64,000 nucleotides of DNA from Geotalea toluenoxydans JCM 15764 (GCF_001311985.1 NZ_BBCJ01000019.1:21835-85834), one strand, 5' to 3'. Numbered from the stretch's first letter, positions 36,520 to 47,277 are shown. A program made the numbers and translations. The notes: generated by a model from the letters alone, not told the origin.

Positions 36520-36521
36520 GC

Positions 36522-38752
36522 TCAGGCCCTTTCGGTGAGCACCACCGTTTCGTCGCCAATGTCCTCTATATTTTCTGCAATGTCAGTCTCATCTTCCATT
36601 TTAAAGACATTCATCTCTTTTTGCAGGATATCGGTCTGGTCTGAGAGGCTGGAGACAGCGGTGTTGAGGATCTGGGTCGCTTCAAGGTTCTTCCCGGTCG
36701 ACTTTTCTATTTTTGCCACAGCCTGAACTATTTTGGCACTGGACTCGGTCTGGACGTCGCAGGCGGATTTGATGCTGCTGATCATCTCCGTCATGCTTTC
36801 AGTGGATTTGGCGATGCTGCTGCTGGCTCTTGCCTGCTCCCTGGTGGACGAACGGACCTGGTTGGCGAAACCGGTCATGCGTTCCACCGTTGCGACGATG
36901 AAATCGCTGACCTTGGCCTGTTCCTTGGTTGCGCTGCCGATCTGCTGGACCATGGAAGAAACATTTTCCATTGCTTCATTGATGACGCGGCTGCCCCCGG
37001 CCTGTTCCACGGCTGTGCGGGCGATGGCACGCATGCGGTCGGTGGACTGTTTGACGCCGCTGACAATCTTTTCCAGGGCCTCCCCGGATAGTCTGGAGAG
37101 ATGTGCACCTTCCTGGATGTACTTTTCTGCAGAGCCTATTGCACTTACCGCCTTTTCGGTCTCCAGTTGCACACCCTTGATCAACGTGGTTATCTCTCCC
37201 GTAGAGCTCTTGGTTCTTTCGGCAAGCTCCTTTATCTCATCGGCGACAACGGCGAAACCCTTGCCGTGTTCACCGGCCTGGGCGGCAATAATGGCGGCAT
37301 TCAGGGCCAGCAGGTTGGTCTGTTCAGTCACATCATCGATAACCCTGATGATGGCCCCGATGTTCTCTGTTTTCTCCGAAAGGGCGGTTATGACTTCTGC
37401 TGTAATAAGCGATGCGGAGCGGATCTGATCCATGCCGGCGATGGTTGCCTCTACAGAATCCTTGCCGGTTTCTGCGTCCTTCAAGACTTCCGCGGCGATG
37501 GAAGCTGTTTCCTGTGAGTTCCTTTCGATCTCCTTTATGGAGGAGTCCATCTGGGAAACGGAGGAGGCCGTTGCCGCGGATGTATCCATCAAGGCCGATG
37601 CACTTTCACTGATCTGTTTTATGGCAGCGGCAATTTCGGTGATGGAGGAGCTGACTTCCACCACCGATTCGACCAGAGATTCCATGTTGCAGCAACTTCT
37701 TCAACGCTGGCTGCCATTTCCAGAATGGAAGAGGATGTCTCGGAAGCTGAAACGGACAGGCTGTCCACGCCATGGGCCACGTCCTTCACCGAGGTATTGA
37801 TGGCCTGTACTGCCAGGGACGTTTCTCCGATGTCGTTTGCCTGCAGGTCTGCAGATTCCGATACGGAGGTGGATGCCTGGTAGATGTGGCTGGACACTGT
37901 GGCCAGATCGCGAGCAGAGGCGCTGATCCTCTTTACCATGTGGCTCAGGCTTGCCACCATCCTGTTGAGCGCTGCGGAAAGTTCACCGATCTCATCACTG
38001 GAATCGACGGCAACTGTTTCGGAGAGGTTGCCTTCTGCCACCGACTGGGCAAAGTTGACACCCTTGACCAGTGGACTGGTAATGGAACGGGCCACCCAGG
38101 TGATCGACAGGAGTACTACCAGGAACAGCCCGGCGCTGACACTGCCGGCAATGATGATCTTTTGTCTGATAAGTTTTGCCGTAACGGCCTCACGTTCCTC
38201 GATCTCCATACGCAGTGTGTCTACAGTGCTGCCGACCTGCTCGATAAAGCGGTCATAGCGCATTTTCTGCACATTCTGGGCAAGTTCCAGGGCCATGGAT
38301 CTGTTGGCCTGTCGAGCGGCAGGAATCTGTTCATTCTGCATGGTATCCAGAAATTCCTGCCAGGTTATTTGCGCATCCTGAACGGCTAGCTTTTTCTCTT
38401 CAGAATCCAGCTTTTTGATAATGGCGCCGAACTGATCGTTTATTTCGGTGGTGATTTGCTGGATATCGCCGACAATACTTTCCTGCTCATCGGTATTGGT
38501 CTCGCTGATCAGGCTGATCAACTCGGCCCTTACCCGGTTAAGGTCGGATTTGAGAAAGGCGATCTGTTCTATGGTGTCTTTGGAGTTCTTGATGTCCGTA
38601 TAAATTCTGCTGCCAACCTTTATCTGGTTGATGGTGTAGTAGCTCATGCCGAGGGAGACGGCAAAACCGAAAAAGACAACTGCCATGATAAACAGCATCT
38701 TGGTTTTTATTTTCATGTGGCCGATGAAATTCAACCTCTGTCCCAGTTTCAA
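36522..38752 (-). CDS. Methyl-accepting chemotaxis protein, frame broken near 37700
   Basis: About 743 residues after one repair: adding one C at 37699-37702 (reverse strand GCAAC-C-ATGG) joins ASVEEVAAT to [13 protein letters not shown]. The first membrane helix is near residue 18 ([21 protein letters not shown] shown by its core [14 protein letters not shown]), a four-helix periplasmic sensor spans about 40-190, then a second helix ([20 protein letters not shown]), HAMP, and the signalling tip [21 protein letters not shown] in parts ([20 protein letters not shown]). It is the second gene of an operon with the PstS-like protein at 39641, 68 bases upstream, which suggests that the pair forms a sensory unit. 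Confidence 0.85.
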
Positions 38753-38776
38753 GGTTTGACTCCTTTTGCAATATTA

Positions 38777-38805
38777 AAGCGCCGCACAGATAGCATGCGG
38801 CGCTT
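38777..38805 (-). terminator. Hairpin between binding protein and chemoreceptor genes (attenuator)
   Basis: AAGCGCCGCA and TGCGGCGCTT form a perfect 10-bp stem in the 68-base gap. On the reverse strand it is followed by TTAATATTG, a poor T-run, so it may stop only part of transcription and keep the binding protein in excess over the receptor. Confidence 0.55.
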
Positions 38806-38820
38806 CTGGGGTGAAATTGG

Positions 38821-39641
38821 TTATTTTACCTTCCGGACCGGGACGAAATTTTTGCCGACAATCGTCTGACCTTCGCTGGAGAGCATAAAGGAAATAAACT
38901 CTTTGACTTCGCCTTTTGCAACGCCTTTAGTCACCAGGTTAAGGGGCCTGGAGATGAGATAGGCGCCGGAACGGACGTTCTTGTCATCCGGGGCGGTGTT
39001 GTTGACGGAGATAGGCTTCACCTTTCCCTTGATGTCCCCTGGAAGGGTGGCATAGAGGCCGAGGCTGACGCTGCAGACGCCATTTTCATCCTTTGCCACT
39101 TCAATGATCTGATCGCGGGGAAGGTCGATCTGTTTGAACTTGGCGTGGGGGGCGCCATCCAGGACGTGCTCCTGGAACATTTCGATGGTGGCCCGCTTGC
39201 ATCGAGAATCTCCGTATTGGGAACGATGGGCGCATTTTTCCCACCGACTTCCTTCCAGTTTTTGATCTTGCCGGTAAAAATGCCCTTGAGCTGCTCCTTG
39301 CTGAGGTTTTTGATGGGGTTGTTCTTATGGACAAAGACGGTAACGGCATCATAACCGATGGTGGTGGAAGAAAGTTTTTCCTTCTTCTCCTCAGGCTTCA
39401 GGGGCCTGGATGCCCCGGCCACCATGACCTTGCCTTCGATCAGGGCCTTTACCCCCTTACCGGAACCGGGAATTTCGATAGAGGCCAACTTTTTACCGGT
39501 TTTGTTTGCAAAGGCGTCTGCTGCGCCGGCTTTCAGTATGCCGGTGCCGATGGTGGACGAGCCGCTGTAGGTGATATCTGCCAAGGCCAGGGTGGGAAGA
39601 ATGAAGAGGGCGGAAAGGACGATACAAAACTTTTTCAACAT
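38821..39641 (-). CDS. PstS-like periplasmic oxyanion-binding protein, copy 2, frame broken near 39198
   Basis: About 274 residues with a signal peptide (cleavage near LALADI). The first binding loop is SGSSTIGTG, followed by EIPGSGKGVKALIEGKVMVAGASR in parts (PGSGKGVKAL, VAGASRPL). One base added near 39198 converts ILDASGPP into ILDASGATIEMFQEHVL. It ends ISFMLSSEGQTIVGKNFVPV, typical of phosphate-binding proteins. It is only distantly like copy 1 at 32978. GGAGG precedes the ATG. It heads an operon with a chemoreceptor and is divergent from the second molybdoenzyme gene, so a role in sensing that enzyme's oxyanion substrate is likely. Confidence 0.75.
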
Positions 39642-39997
39642 GAAAACCTCCTGAGGATAAAATGGTGCAGATAGTGAAATATATCGATTTCACAGTTGAT
39701 TCTAATCGTGTTTTCTGCTCAACAATACTGCTGATGAGCAATAATTGCACCATTTTTATTAAAGTTCACGTTTACGGATAAATAGCCGATGCTGCAGCTA
39801 CTTGCCCATTTCCATGGCCGCCAGGGTCACTGGGCAGATGACGTAATTGCAATATTGGAGTGGGTAATAACACTATTTTGTTCTGCCAGGGCGCAGGCAA
39901 AAGTCTTTGGTTGTCTTTATCGGCTATTTTGCTATCTTAAACTTGGTTCTGGTGGCGTTGCCATGGGCATCATCAATATCTCAGCCGGGGTACATGC
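39642..39997. other. Divergent intergenic region between binding protein and molybdoenzyme 2
   Basis: No gene. The reverse strand has TTATCGGC at 39918-39925, which reads GCCGATAA, a perfect sigma28 -10 element, but no matching -35 eleven bases away. No sigma54 site is seen. The rest is AT-rich leader sequence. Confidence 0.45.
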
Positions 39998-42900
39998 ATG
40001 AGTGAAGAGAACAGGAGACAAAAAGGTTTCGGCATCACCCGCCGCGAGTTTCTCAGGAACAGCGCCCTGATCGGCTGCAGCGCCCTGGCGGCATCGCAAC
40101 TGGAATTCATCCATGGTCTCATTGCCCGGGTCGAGGCCGCGGAATTGACCGCAATGGAGGCCTATGAACTGATGCGAGCGGACCGCACCCTCCACACCGC
40201 CTGCCTTAACTGCAACACCGGCTGCGGCCTTAAGGTGAAGATGATCGAGGGGGTCGTTGTCAAGATCGACGGCAATCCCTACAACCCTTTTACCCTCCAT
40301 CCCCATCTCCCCATGTCGGTGTCGCCATATAAAACCTCTAAGACCGATGGCGCCATCTGCCCTAAAGGTCAGTCTGCCCACCAGGGGGCATATGACCCTT
40401 ACCGGATTCGCAAGGTTCTGAAACGGGCTGGCAGGCGGGGCGAGGGGAAATGGATTTCCATTCCCTTCGCCCAGGCTGTCACTGAGATTGTCAACGGCGG
40501 GTTTCTCTTCAGCCAGGTGCCGGGGGAAGAAAAGCGGCAGGTTACCGGTCTCAAGGAACTCCATGCCATGCAGGACCTGTGACATTTGCGGCGATGGCCG
40601 GGGATGTGGAGAAGATCTGCAAGAAGAGGATGACCGTTGCCGAGTTTAAAGCCAGGCACGCCAAAGACCTGCATCTGCTCATCGATCCCGACCATCCCGA
40701 TTTCGGGCCGAAGAACAACCAGTTTGTCTATTTCTGGGGGCGGATCAAGGGGGGGCGGAGCGATTTCGCCCGGCGCTTCACCGATGCCTTCGGGACGGTC
40801 AATACCCATGGACATACCACCGTCTGCCAGGGGTCCCTCTACTTTGCCTGCAAAGCCATGAGCGAACAGTACGCCGGCAACGGCTTCAGGGGAGGGCAGA
40901 AATTCTACTGGCAGGCGGACCAGGAACATGCGGAATATATACTCTTTGTGGGCGCCAACCTGTTCGACGCCAACTACGGCCCCCCCAACCGCACGCCACG
41001 GATGACGGAACGGCTGGTGACGGGAAAGCTGAAGATGACGGTCATCGACCCGCGCTTCACCAGGCTTGCGGCCAAGGCCCAGCGCTGGGTGCCCATCAGG
41101 CCGGGGACCGATGCCGCCTTTGCCATGGGGATGACCCGCTGGATTCTGGAAAACAAGCGCTTCGATGCCACCTATCTGGCCAATGCAAACCGGCGGGGGC
41201 GACCAAGGATCAGGAACCGACCTGGAGCAACGCCACCTGGCTGGTGAAAATTGACGGTAATGGTGAGCCCGGCGCCTTTCTCCGCGCCTCGGAGATAGGA
41301 TTGAAGCCGAAAGAGGTGCGCAAGGACAAGGACGGCAGAAGCTTCGAATTTGAATTCCTGGTGGCGATACGGGACGGGGAGCCGGTTGCCTTCGATCCCA
41401 ATGATACCAGATTGCGGGTCAGGGGAGAACTATTCGTCGATACCGTGCTCAAAGGGGAGCATGGCCCGGTAAGGGTGAAAAGTTCCCTGCAACTCATGCT
41501 TGAGGCGTCACGGGAACGGACGCTGGCGGAATACGCGGCCATATGCGGCATCGAGCCGGGAATAATAGAGGCCGTGGCAAGGGAGTTCACCTCCCACGGC
41601 AAGAAAGCCTGTGTCGAGGTTCACCGCGGCGTCGCCCAGCATACCAATGGCTTCTACGCCGTTTCGGCCCTGATGAACCTGAATCTGCTCATGGGCAATT
41701 TCGACTGGAAAGGGGGCATGATTGCTCCTGCCGCCTTCAACTATGACGGCAGCAGCAACGACAGGCAGCCCTATAATTTGAAAAAAATGTCGCCGAAAAC
41801 CGGCAAGCCCTTCGGCCTGTCCGTCATCCGCCATGGCACGGCCTATGAAGAGTCGACCATCTTTGCCGGCTATCCGGCCAGACGCAACTGGTGGCCCCTT
41901 TCTTCCGACATCTACCAGGAAATTCTTCCCTCCATCGCCGACGCTATCCATACCCGATCAAGGTCCTGTTCTCCTACATGGGGAGCCCATCCTATGCCCT
42001 TCCCGCCGGAGATGCGGGCATTGCCGCCCTGACCGATCTGGAGCGGGTGCCACTCTACTTTGCCAGCGACATTACCATCGGCAGCACCAGCATGTATGCC
42101 GACTATGTTTTTCCGGATCTTCATTTCCTGGAACGGTGGGAATTCCAGGGTTCTCACCCAATATGCCGGTAAAGGTGCAGCCGGTCAGGCACCCGGTGAT
42201 CGTCTCTCCCAATGAGGTGGTCAAGGTATTCGGTGAAGAACAGCCCATCTCCTTCGAGACCCTCTGGCTGGCCCTGGCGGAAAAGCTTGAGCTCCCCGGC
42301 TTCGGCAAGGACGGCTTTGCCACCGGCCTTGACTTGAAAACGCCGGAGCAGTTCTACTGGCGCCTGGTGGCGAATCTGGCCTATGACGCAGTGTCCCGGT
42401 CGCCGATGCCGGTTCGCAAGAAGTGGGGCTTTTCTATGAGAGCCACAGGCACCTTCCCACCAGCGTTTTGAGGATCGACCAGGCCGGAGACCTGGATACG
42501 GTGCAGTTGAGCAAGGCAATCCATATCCTCAACCGGGGTGGCCGCTTCGATACCCAGGAATCTGCCTATGACGGCGATTATGCAGCGAACAGGTACGGTC
42601 GTCTCATCAACCTTTACCAGGAAAAGACGGCGCTGGTCAAGGATGCCTTTACCGGCAGGCATTTCCATGGCCTGCCCGGGTACCAGCCGGTGGCCGACAC
42701 CCTGGACAGCGCCGGTGGCCATTTCTAAGGGCCATGACCTCCACCTTATCACCCAGAAGGACATCAGGATGACCAAGAGCAGGACGGCCAGTAACCAGTA
42801 TCTGACCGGGCTCTTCCCGGAAAATGCCATTGTGGTCAATGCCGCCGACGGCAAAAGACTGGGATTGAAACAGGGCCAGAAGGTCAAGGTGGTCTCTGCC

Positions 42901-43209
42901 ACCAACCCGAGCGGGGAGTGGGATCTGGGCAACGGCGTGAAAAAACCGATAATCGGGCGGGTGCAGCTGACCGAGACCATCCGCCCAGGGGTTGTTACCT
43001 TTACCCACGGTCACGGTCTCTGGGCAAGCGGAGCCACCGACATGGTAATTGACGGCATACTCATCAAGGGGGATCCCCGCCGGGCCGGGGGTGTCAATGC
43101 CAACGCCGCCATGTGGCTTGATCCCCATCTGAAGAACACCTGCATGATCGACAAGGTTGGGGGGAGCGTGTCGTTTTATGATACGAAGATCAGGTTGGTA
43201 AAGGTTTAG
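39998..43209 (+). CDS. Molybdopterin oxidoreductase catalytic subunit, copy 2, six frame breaks
   Basis: About 1073 residues, a clear paralogue of the enzyme at 29611 along its whole length. The twin-Arg leader is [19 protein letters not shown]. The [4Fe-4S] site [12 protein letters not shown] with [17 protein letters not shown] and the probable Mo ligand [11 protein letters not shown] are conserved. Breaks near 40578, 41195, 41952, 42161, 42409 and 42710 are repaired by adding C or G (two C at the last), each join guided by the paralogue. A 13-residue difference lies at [13 protein letters not shown]. No own iron-sulfur subunit or cytochrome accompanies it, so it may share the copy 1 partners or act with another carrier. 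Substrate unknown. Confidence 0.72.
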
Positions 43210-43243
43210 CAGGGTTCGCAGCAGGAGGCATGATTAATGCCGG

Positions 43244-43828
43244 TCAGGCAGGTTCGACTTTCATGCGGGGTGCGGCAAATTTACGTCCGACCACGGCAGA
43301 ATGGCGCAGGCGGAGATCCTCCAGGGTACCTTCCAAAAATGCCAGGTGCTGCTTTCCCTCCAGCCGGTCAAGATAGGTATCGACCAGCGCTGCCATCAGG
43401 GCGTTGTATTTTCTGGTGGAGCTGCCGTGGGCGTAGTTTCTGCCGGGAAAGCGGCGGAGGTCGCCATTGAAAAGCGGCGAGACGTGGTAGAGCTCGTGGA
43501 AGACGGTGATCAGCTTTTCCCGCAGGGGCAGGTTGAGAAAGCGCGGGACGAGGAAGTAGATGAGGTAGAGAATCTGGGCGCCGCCATGCTCCACCTCAGG
43601 CATGGTGCAGGTGAAGGTGCGCCGGCCGCGCCTGGCGGTGGTGGTCCTGGCGCCCCCCTCGAAGCGTAAGGGGTGGATCTTGGCATAGGTGCCGTGGATG
43701 CCGCCATTGCGGGTGGTCGAGATGCAGACGAGGAGCTGTTGCGGGTCGATGTGGCTGAATTCCGGCATCCGTCGGACGATGTCGCCGACCAGCCGCTCCA
43801 GCTCCCCGGTCAGATTGAGGGTGGTCAT
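43244..43828 (-). CDS. Putative zinc metallopeptidase
   Basis: A 194-residue protein with a classic zincin motif VFHELYHVSP near residue 113 and a third-ligand candidate downstream (GRNYAHGSS). The N terminus (MTTLNLTGELERLVGDIVRR) resembles small 'putative metallopeptidase' proteins seen in phage and bacterial operons. ATG 43828 overlaps the stop of the diheme cytochrome gene by four bases (ATGA), so it is translationally coupled to it. It is the last gene of a five-gene operon with the activase and double-cubane-type reductase. Substrate unknown. No signal peptide, so cytoplasmic. Confidence 0.7.
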   Translation of the reverse strand: MTTLNLTGELERLVGDIVRRMPEFSHIDPQQLLVCISTTRNGGIHGTYAKIHPLRFEGGARTTTARRGRRTFTCTMPEVEHGGAQILYLIYFLVPRFLNLPLREKLITVFHELYHVSPLFNGDLRRFPGRNYAHGSSTRKYNALMAALVDTYLDRLEGKQHLAFLEGTLEDLRLRHSAVVGRKFAAPRMKVEPA

Positions 43829-44118
43829 TTTCCGGCTTTTTGCAGTTTGTGGCAAAACAGGCAGCGCATGGGGCCGTCCTTCGGCTTCACCGGATGCTTT
43901 GGCGGAAAGGGGATTCCTCCCTGCTCGTTGTGGCAGGCCGGGCAACCCTTGTCGGCCTCCATCTTGCTGCCGGTCTTGGCTACGATCTCATAAAACGGCT
44001 TGTGTGTGTCATTCAGGGGAACTCTCTTCGTTTTTTCTTCACCGGAAATGGCGATGAAGATGATGGCGACGATACCGATCAGGCCGATGAACAACCAGTC
44101 TTTTTTGCCAATTTTCAT
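43825..44118 (-). CDS. Membrane-anchored diheme cytochrome c
   Basis: A 97-residue protein with one N-terminal membrane helix (WLFIGLIGIVAIIFIAIS) and two heme motifs, CPACH and CLFCH, about 26 residues apart in the periplasmic part. The anchor has no cleavage site. It lies 15 bases after the activase gene and overlaps the metallopeptidase gene by four bases. It could connect the operon's reductase to the quinone or periplasmic electron pool, though the reductase itself should be cytoplasmic. No close family is recognised. Confidence 0.75.
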   Translation of the reverse strand: MKIGKKDWLFIGLIGIVAIIFIAISGEEKTKRVPLNDTHKPFYEIVAKTGSKMEADKGCPACHNEQGGIPFPPKHPVKPKDGPMRCLFCHKLQKAGK

Positions 44119-44133
44119 GTGGGTCTCCGTTTT

Positions 44134-44915
44134 TCATTTTTCTATGGCGGCACAACCGATGGCGCCGTTATGCTGGGGATGGGGCGGGACGATGACGGTA
44201 CTTCCAATCTCCTTCTCCAGCAGTTTCACAAGAGCTGTGTTCAGGGCGACGCCCCCCGTCAGGACCAGGTGTTCTGCAGGAAATCGCTTCAGCATGGGGA
44301 TGACCCTTTTCACCAGGGTCTGGTTGATCCCGGCGCAGAGCCGCTCCACGGGAAAGCCGCGCAGGATCTGGCCGATCAGTTCCGACTCGCCGAATATGCC
44401 GCAGGTTGCATCCAGCGGTACCGGCTCTTCCCAGTGGGATGAAAGCTCGTCGAGGCTCACCTCCAGAATGGCGGCCATATTTTCCAGATAACGGCCGCTG
44501 CTGGCGGCACACTTGTCGTTCATGACGAAATCGGCCAATTTGCCCCCGGTGACCAGGGCGACCTTGGTGTCCTGCCCTCCCATGTCGAGCATGGTGAAGT
44601 TTTTCAGCCCGGTCTGCTTCAGGGCGCCGGCAACATGGGCACGGATCTCCGAAATGACCTTGGCGCCCCTCATGGACAAGGTGTTGCGGCCATAACCGGT
44701 AACGGTCACCGCTGCGTCGCCAGTTCTTCTGGCGAGAAAAGTTCACTGGCTTTCAGGTCGAGGAGGAGCTCTTCTCCTTCGAGCCTGCCGAAGCGTTTGT
44801 AGAAGGTGACGGTATCCCGGTCCGCCAGCCTGGATACAACGCCGTCGACGAGCAGGGCGAATTTGGCCTTTCTGCTTCCCAGGTCGATGCCGATTCTGCT
44901 GATATATTCAGCCAT
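44134..44915 (-). CDS. ATP-dependent activase (archerase, BadF/HgdC type), frame broken near 44716
   Basis: About 260 residues of the ASKHA fold. Phosphate loops are IGIDLGSRKAKFALL at the N terminus and MLDMGGQDTKVALV in the middle. The [4Fe-4S] ligands that bridge the dimer are in DKCAASSGRYLE and ATCGIFGESE. It ends VLTGGVALNTALVKLL and NGAIGCAAIE. Read as two frames meeting at 44706-44709; one G added near 44716 gives ATQAVTVTGYGRN, the standard join, so it is one gene. Such proteins use ATP to push an electron into a dehydratase or double-cubane reductase. The partner gene ends at this gene's start codon. Confidence 0.8.
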
Positions 44916-45912
44916 CAATCCTCCGCCATTGCCTGTTTGTCGGCAAGCATCTCGACGAAGCTTCCAGCCTGATCCTGGTCCGGGCATCCAGCCGCGCCGG
45001 CTTGTCCCCTTCAAGGGTGAGGATGGGCAAGGACAGCTTCTTGCGGATGACCATGTCCTCTATCTGGCGGAAGCAGAAGGACTGGACATAATGGATGACG
45101 CCGTCCACCTGCCGTTGGGCGATTTCCAGCTGGATGTCGGCAATGCGGTGAAAAATGTCGTAGGGATAGGTATAACGAAGGTACTGCTCTACAATGTCCG
45201 TGGTCTCATAGGGCATGGCGAATTGGCGCTGTGTTTCATTAAGCACAACCCTGGCGCCAAGCGTTTCCAGAAAAGGGTAAAGCTCGCTGAGGATCGGCGG
45301 CACCCCCAGGTAGGCGAGTCTAATCTGTCTGCCGAAACTTCGTCGGGCTGCTGCCTCCCCAAGAAAGGCGTCCACTGCCTTCTCGAAGGCTTCGGGGTCA
45401 CTGTTGAAATCGGAAGTGCAGACCTGGAAATAGTGATTTTCCTCGCCGGTAACCTTGTTTTCCTGCCAGGTGAGACGATCTATCTCTCTGACCTTCCGCC
45501 GGATGGCATCGAGACGCTCTTTTGCCGAATTGACCTCAGGCCACCCCACACCGAAGTGATCCATCAGCTTTTCCATCTCTGCCTTGAGGCTTTGCGGGTT
45601 CCGGTCGATGGGATAGGCAAAGGGGACGACCCTGATGCCGGCCATGGAGAGGACCTCCATGAGGGCTTTGGTGTAGCTGCAGTCTCCTTCGGTGACGGCA
45701 ATCATTTCGCCGATGCCGCTTTCCAGGACGGTGGCGTAAATTCCTTTGATCCAGCCGCAGACATTGCGCGGGAAACCGGCAACTTCGGCCTCTTCAATGA
45801 GCTGGCCGCTTCTGTCGCTGGTAATGAAGATATTGTTGAGGTCTACCGGGATTTTTCCTGCAGCTATCAGGATTTCTACGGGTATGGTTGTGGTAAAACC
45901 GACTCGGGACAA
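44915..45912 (-). CDS. Double-cubane-cluster-type reductase (HgdB/BcrB family), frame broken near 44964
   Basis: About 332 residues. Cys candidates for the double-cubane or [4Fe-4S] cluster are in NVCGWIKG, GDCSYTKAL and SFCFRQIEDM. The family unites the small subunits of 2-hydroxyacyl-CoA dehydratases, benzoyl-CoA reductase and the homodimeric double-cubane protein (DCCP), which reduces small molecules. Only one such subunit is present, so the DCCP type fits better than a CoA dehydratase, which needs two. One C added near 44964 gives RLEASVEMLADKQAMAED and a stop overlapping the activase ATG by one base. The start is probably TTG 45912, giving MSRVGFTTTIPVEIL. Confidence 0.75.
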
Positions 45913-45919
45913 GGACAGG

Positions 45920-46261
45920 CTACTCCGTCTTGATGAAAATGAAGTAAATGAGTGCTCCGCCGATGGCCAGCCCACCGAAGGCGAAGGGGAGCGTGGAGCT
46001 GAGGGTGAGCTCGTTGCCGCTGTCGGCAGGGAGGGTGAAGCGGACCAGGAGCATGATGGAGATGGCGGCAAAGAGGGAGGCGAGGACGAATTTGGAACGC
46101 TTGATCACTGCATAAAAGGCAAGCACCAGGAAGAAGCCGATGATCCAGGGATTCTCCATGGCACTTTTCATGGTCAAGTTCTGAATGAAGTGAACGATAT
46201 TGCCGGTTTCGAAGGGAGAGAGGGTTTCCACCGTCTTGTTGAGCAGTTCCTGTTTTTCCAT
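45920..46261 (-). CDS. Small membrane protein of the activase/reductase operon
   Basis: A 113-residue protein with three predicted membrane helices (IIGFFLVLAFYAVI, FVLASLFAAISIMLLV, FGGLAIGGALIYFIF). It has no Cys or His motif. It is the first gene of the operon, ending about 8 bases before the reductase start. Possibly a membrane docking partner for the system. No family recognised. Confidence 0.65.
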   Translation of the reverse strand: MEKQELLNKTVETLSPFETGNIVHFIQNLTMKSAMENPWIIGFFLVLAFYAVIKRSKFVLASLFAAISIMLLVRFTLPADSGNELTLSSTLPFAFGGLAIGGALIYFIFIKTE

Positions 46262-46354
46262 AGGGTCTCCAATGGTGACAGATTACCCGGAATACATAAC
46301 AGATTTTCTTGGAAAATTAAAGATTTATTGTATTCATAAAGTAAAGCAAATGCC

Positions 46355-46382
46355 TTGACAATGGGTGCATGGCTAAAATACT
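46355..46382 (+). promoter_or_regulatory. Sigma70-type promoter of murI
   Basis: TTGACA at 46355-46360, 16 bases, then AATACT at 46377-46382 (four of six to TATAAT). The -35 is perfect. It lies 45 bases ahead of the preferred murI start. Confidence 0.5.
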
Positions 46383-46426
46383 ATTAAACGTTTTCATTCA
46401 TGATAACGGCGGTTTCGGGAGAAAAA

Positions 46427-47277
46427 GTGGCTTGGAAAGCTATCGGCATATTTGATTCGGGTGTAGGAGGATTGACGGTCCTCAAAGAAATCATGAAGGT
46501 CCTACCCCAGGAAGACACCATTTATCTCGGTGATACGGCCCGCGTCCCCTATGGGACCAAATCCCCGGAGACCGTTGTCCGTTACTCGCGCCAGATCACT
46601 TCTTTTCTTGTCAGTCGCGATATCAAAATGCTGGTCGTTGCTTGCAATACCGCTTCTGCCGTATCCCTGGCCGCATTGAAAAAAGAGTTTTCCATTCCCA
46701 TCGTCGGGTGATAGAGCCTGGCGCCCGGCGTGCCGCTGCCGTTACCCGCAGCGGCAAGGTAGGGGTTATCGGTACGGCAGGAACTATCAAAAGCAGCGCC
46801 TATGCCAAGGCGATCAAGCGTATCAATCCCGGGATAGAGGTGGTGACCAGGGCCTGTCCGCTGTTCGTGCCGCTGGCTGAAGAAGGGTGGATCGATAACG
46901 AAGTTGCCCGGCTGACCGCACAAACCTATCTCAAGGGGCTTAAAGAAGAGGCTGTCGACACCCTGGTCCTTGGCTGCACCCATTATCCCATTCTCAAGGG
47001 GATCATTGCCGAGGTCATGGGCGATGGGGTCACACTTGTGGATTCTGCCGAGGAAACCGCCTTTACCGTGGCTGAGATACTGGGCAAAAAGTCGCTGCTG
47101 CGTCCTACTTCTGAAAAGGGCAACCACCATTTCTTTGTTACCGATGTTCCGGCCGGATTCATCCGCGTTGGCAGCCGCTTTCTCGGCGAACGCCTTGGCG
47201 ATGTATATCAAGTGAACCTGGACGATGAAGCCCATGAAGAGGAGCCGGCCGGTGAAGACAAACAGACAGCCCCGTAA
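46427..47277 (+). CDS. murI: Glutamate racemase, frame broken near 46711
   Basis: About 283 residues. It makes D-glutamate for peptidoglycan. The N terminus [15 protein letters not shown], the first catalytic Cys in VACNTAS and the second in LGCTHYPIL are all present. One base added near 46711 joins SIPIVG to [10 protein letters not shown], the usual family sequence. GTG 46427 is chosen because GGGAG lies six bases ahead and the protein then begins at the conserved strand; ATG 46400 is in frame. The last 20 residues are acidic and outside the family core. The following gene overlaps its end. Confidence 0.88.

Noticed and set aside
39774..39925. Sigma28 promoter in the divergent region upstream of the second binding protein
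   Set aside because: A perfect -10 (GCCGATAA on the reverse strand) is present, but no -35 resembling TAAA stands eleven bases away.
40560..40600. TGA at 40580 in molybdoenzyme copy 2 as a second selenocysteine
   Set aside because: The downstream reading continues in another frame, so a base is missing; the paralogue at 29611 also supports a one-base repair rather than a recoded stop.
44134..44915. Two separate activase subunits with a four-base overlap at 44706-44709
   Set aside because: Archerases are single polypeptides; one added base gives the normal VTGYGRN join, consistent with the many other one-base losses.
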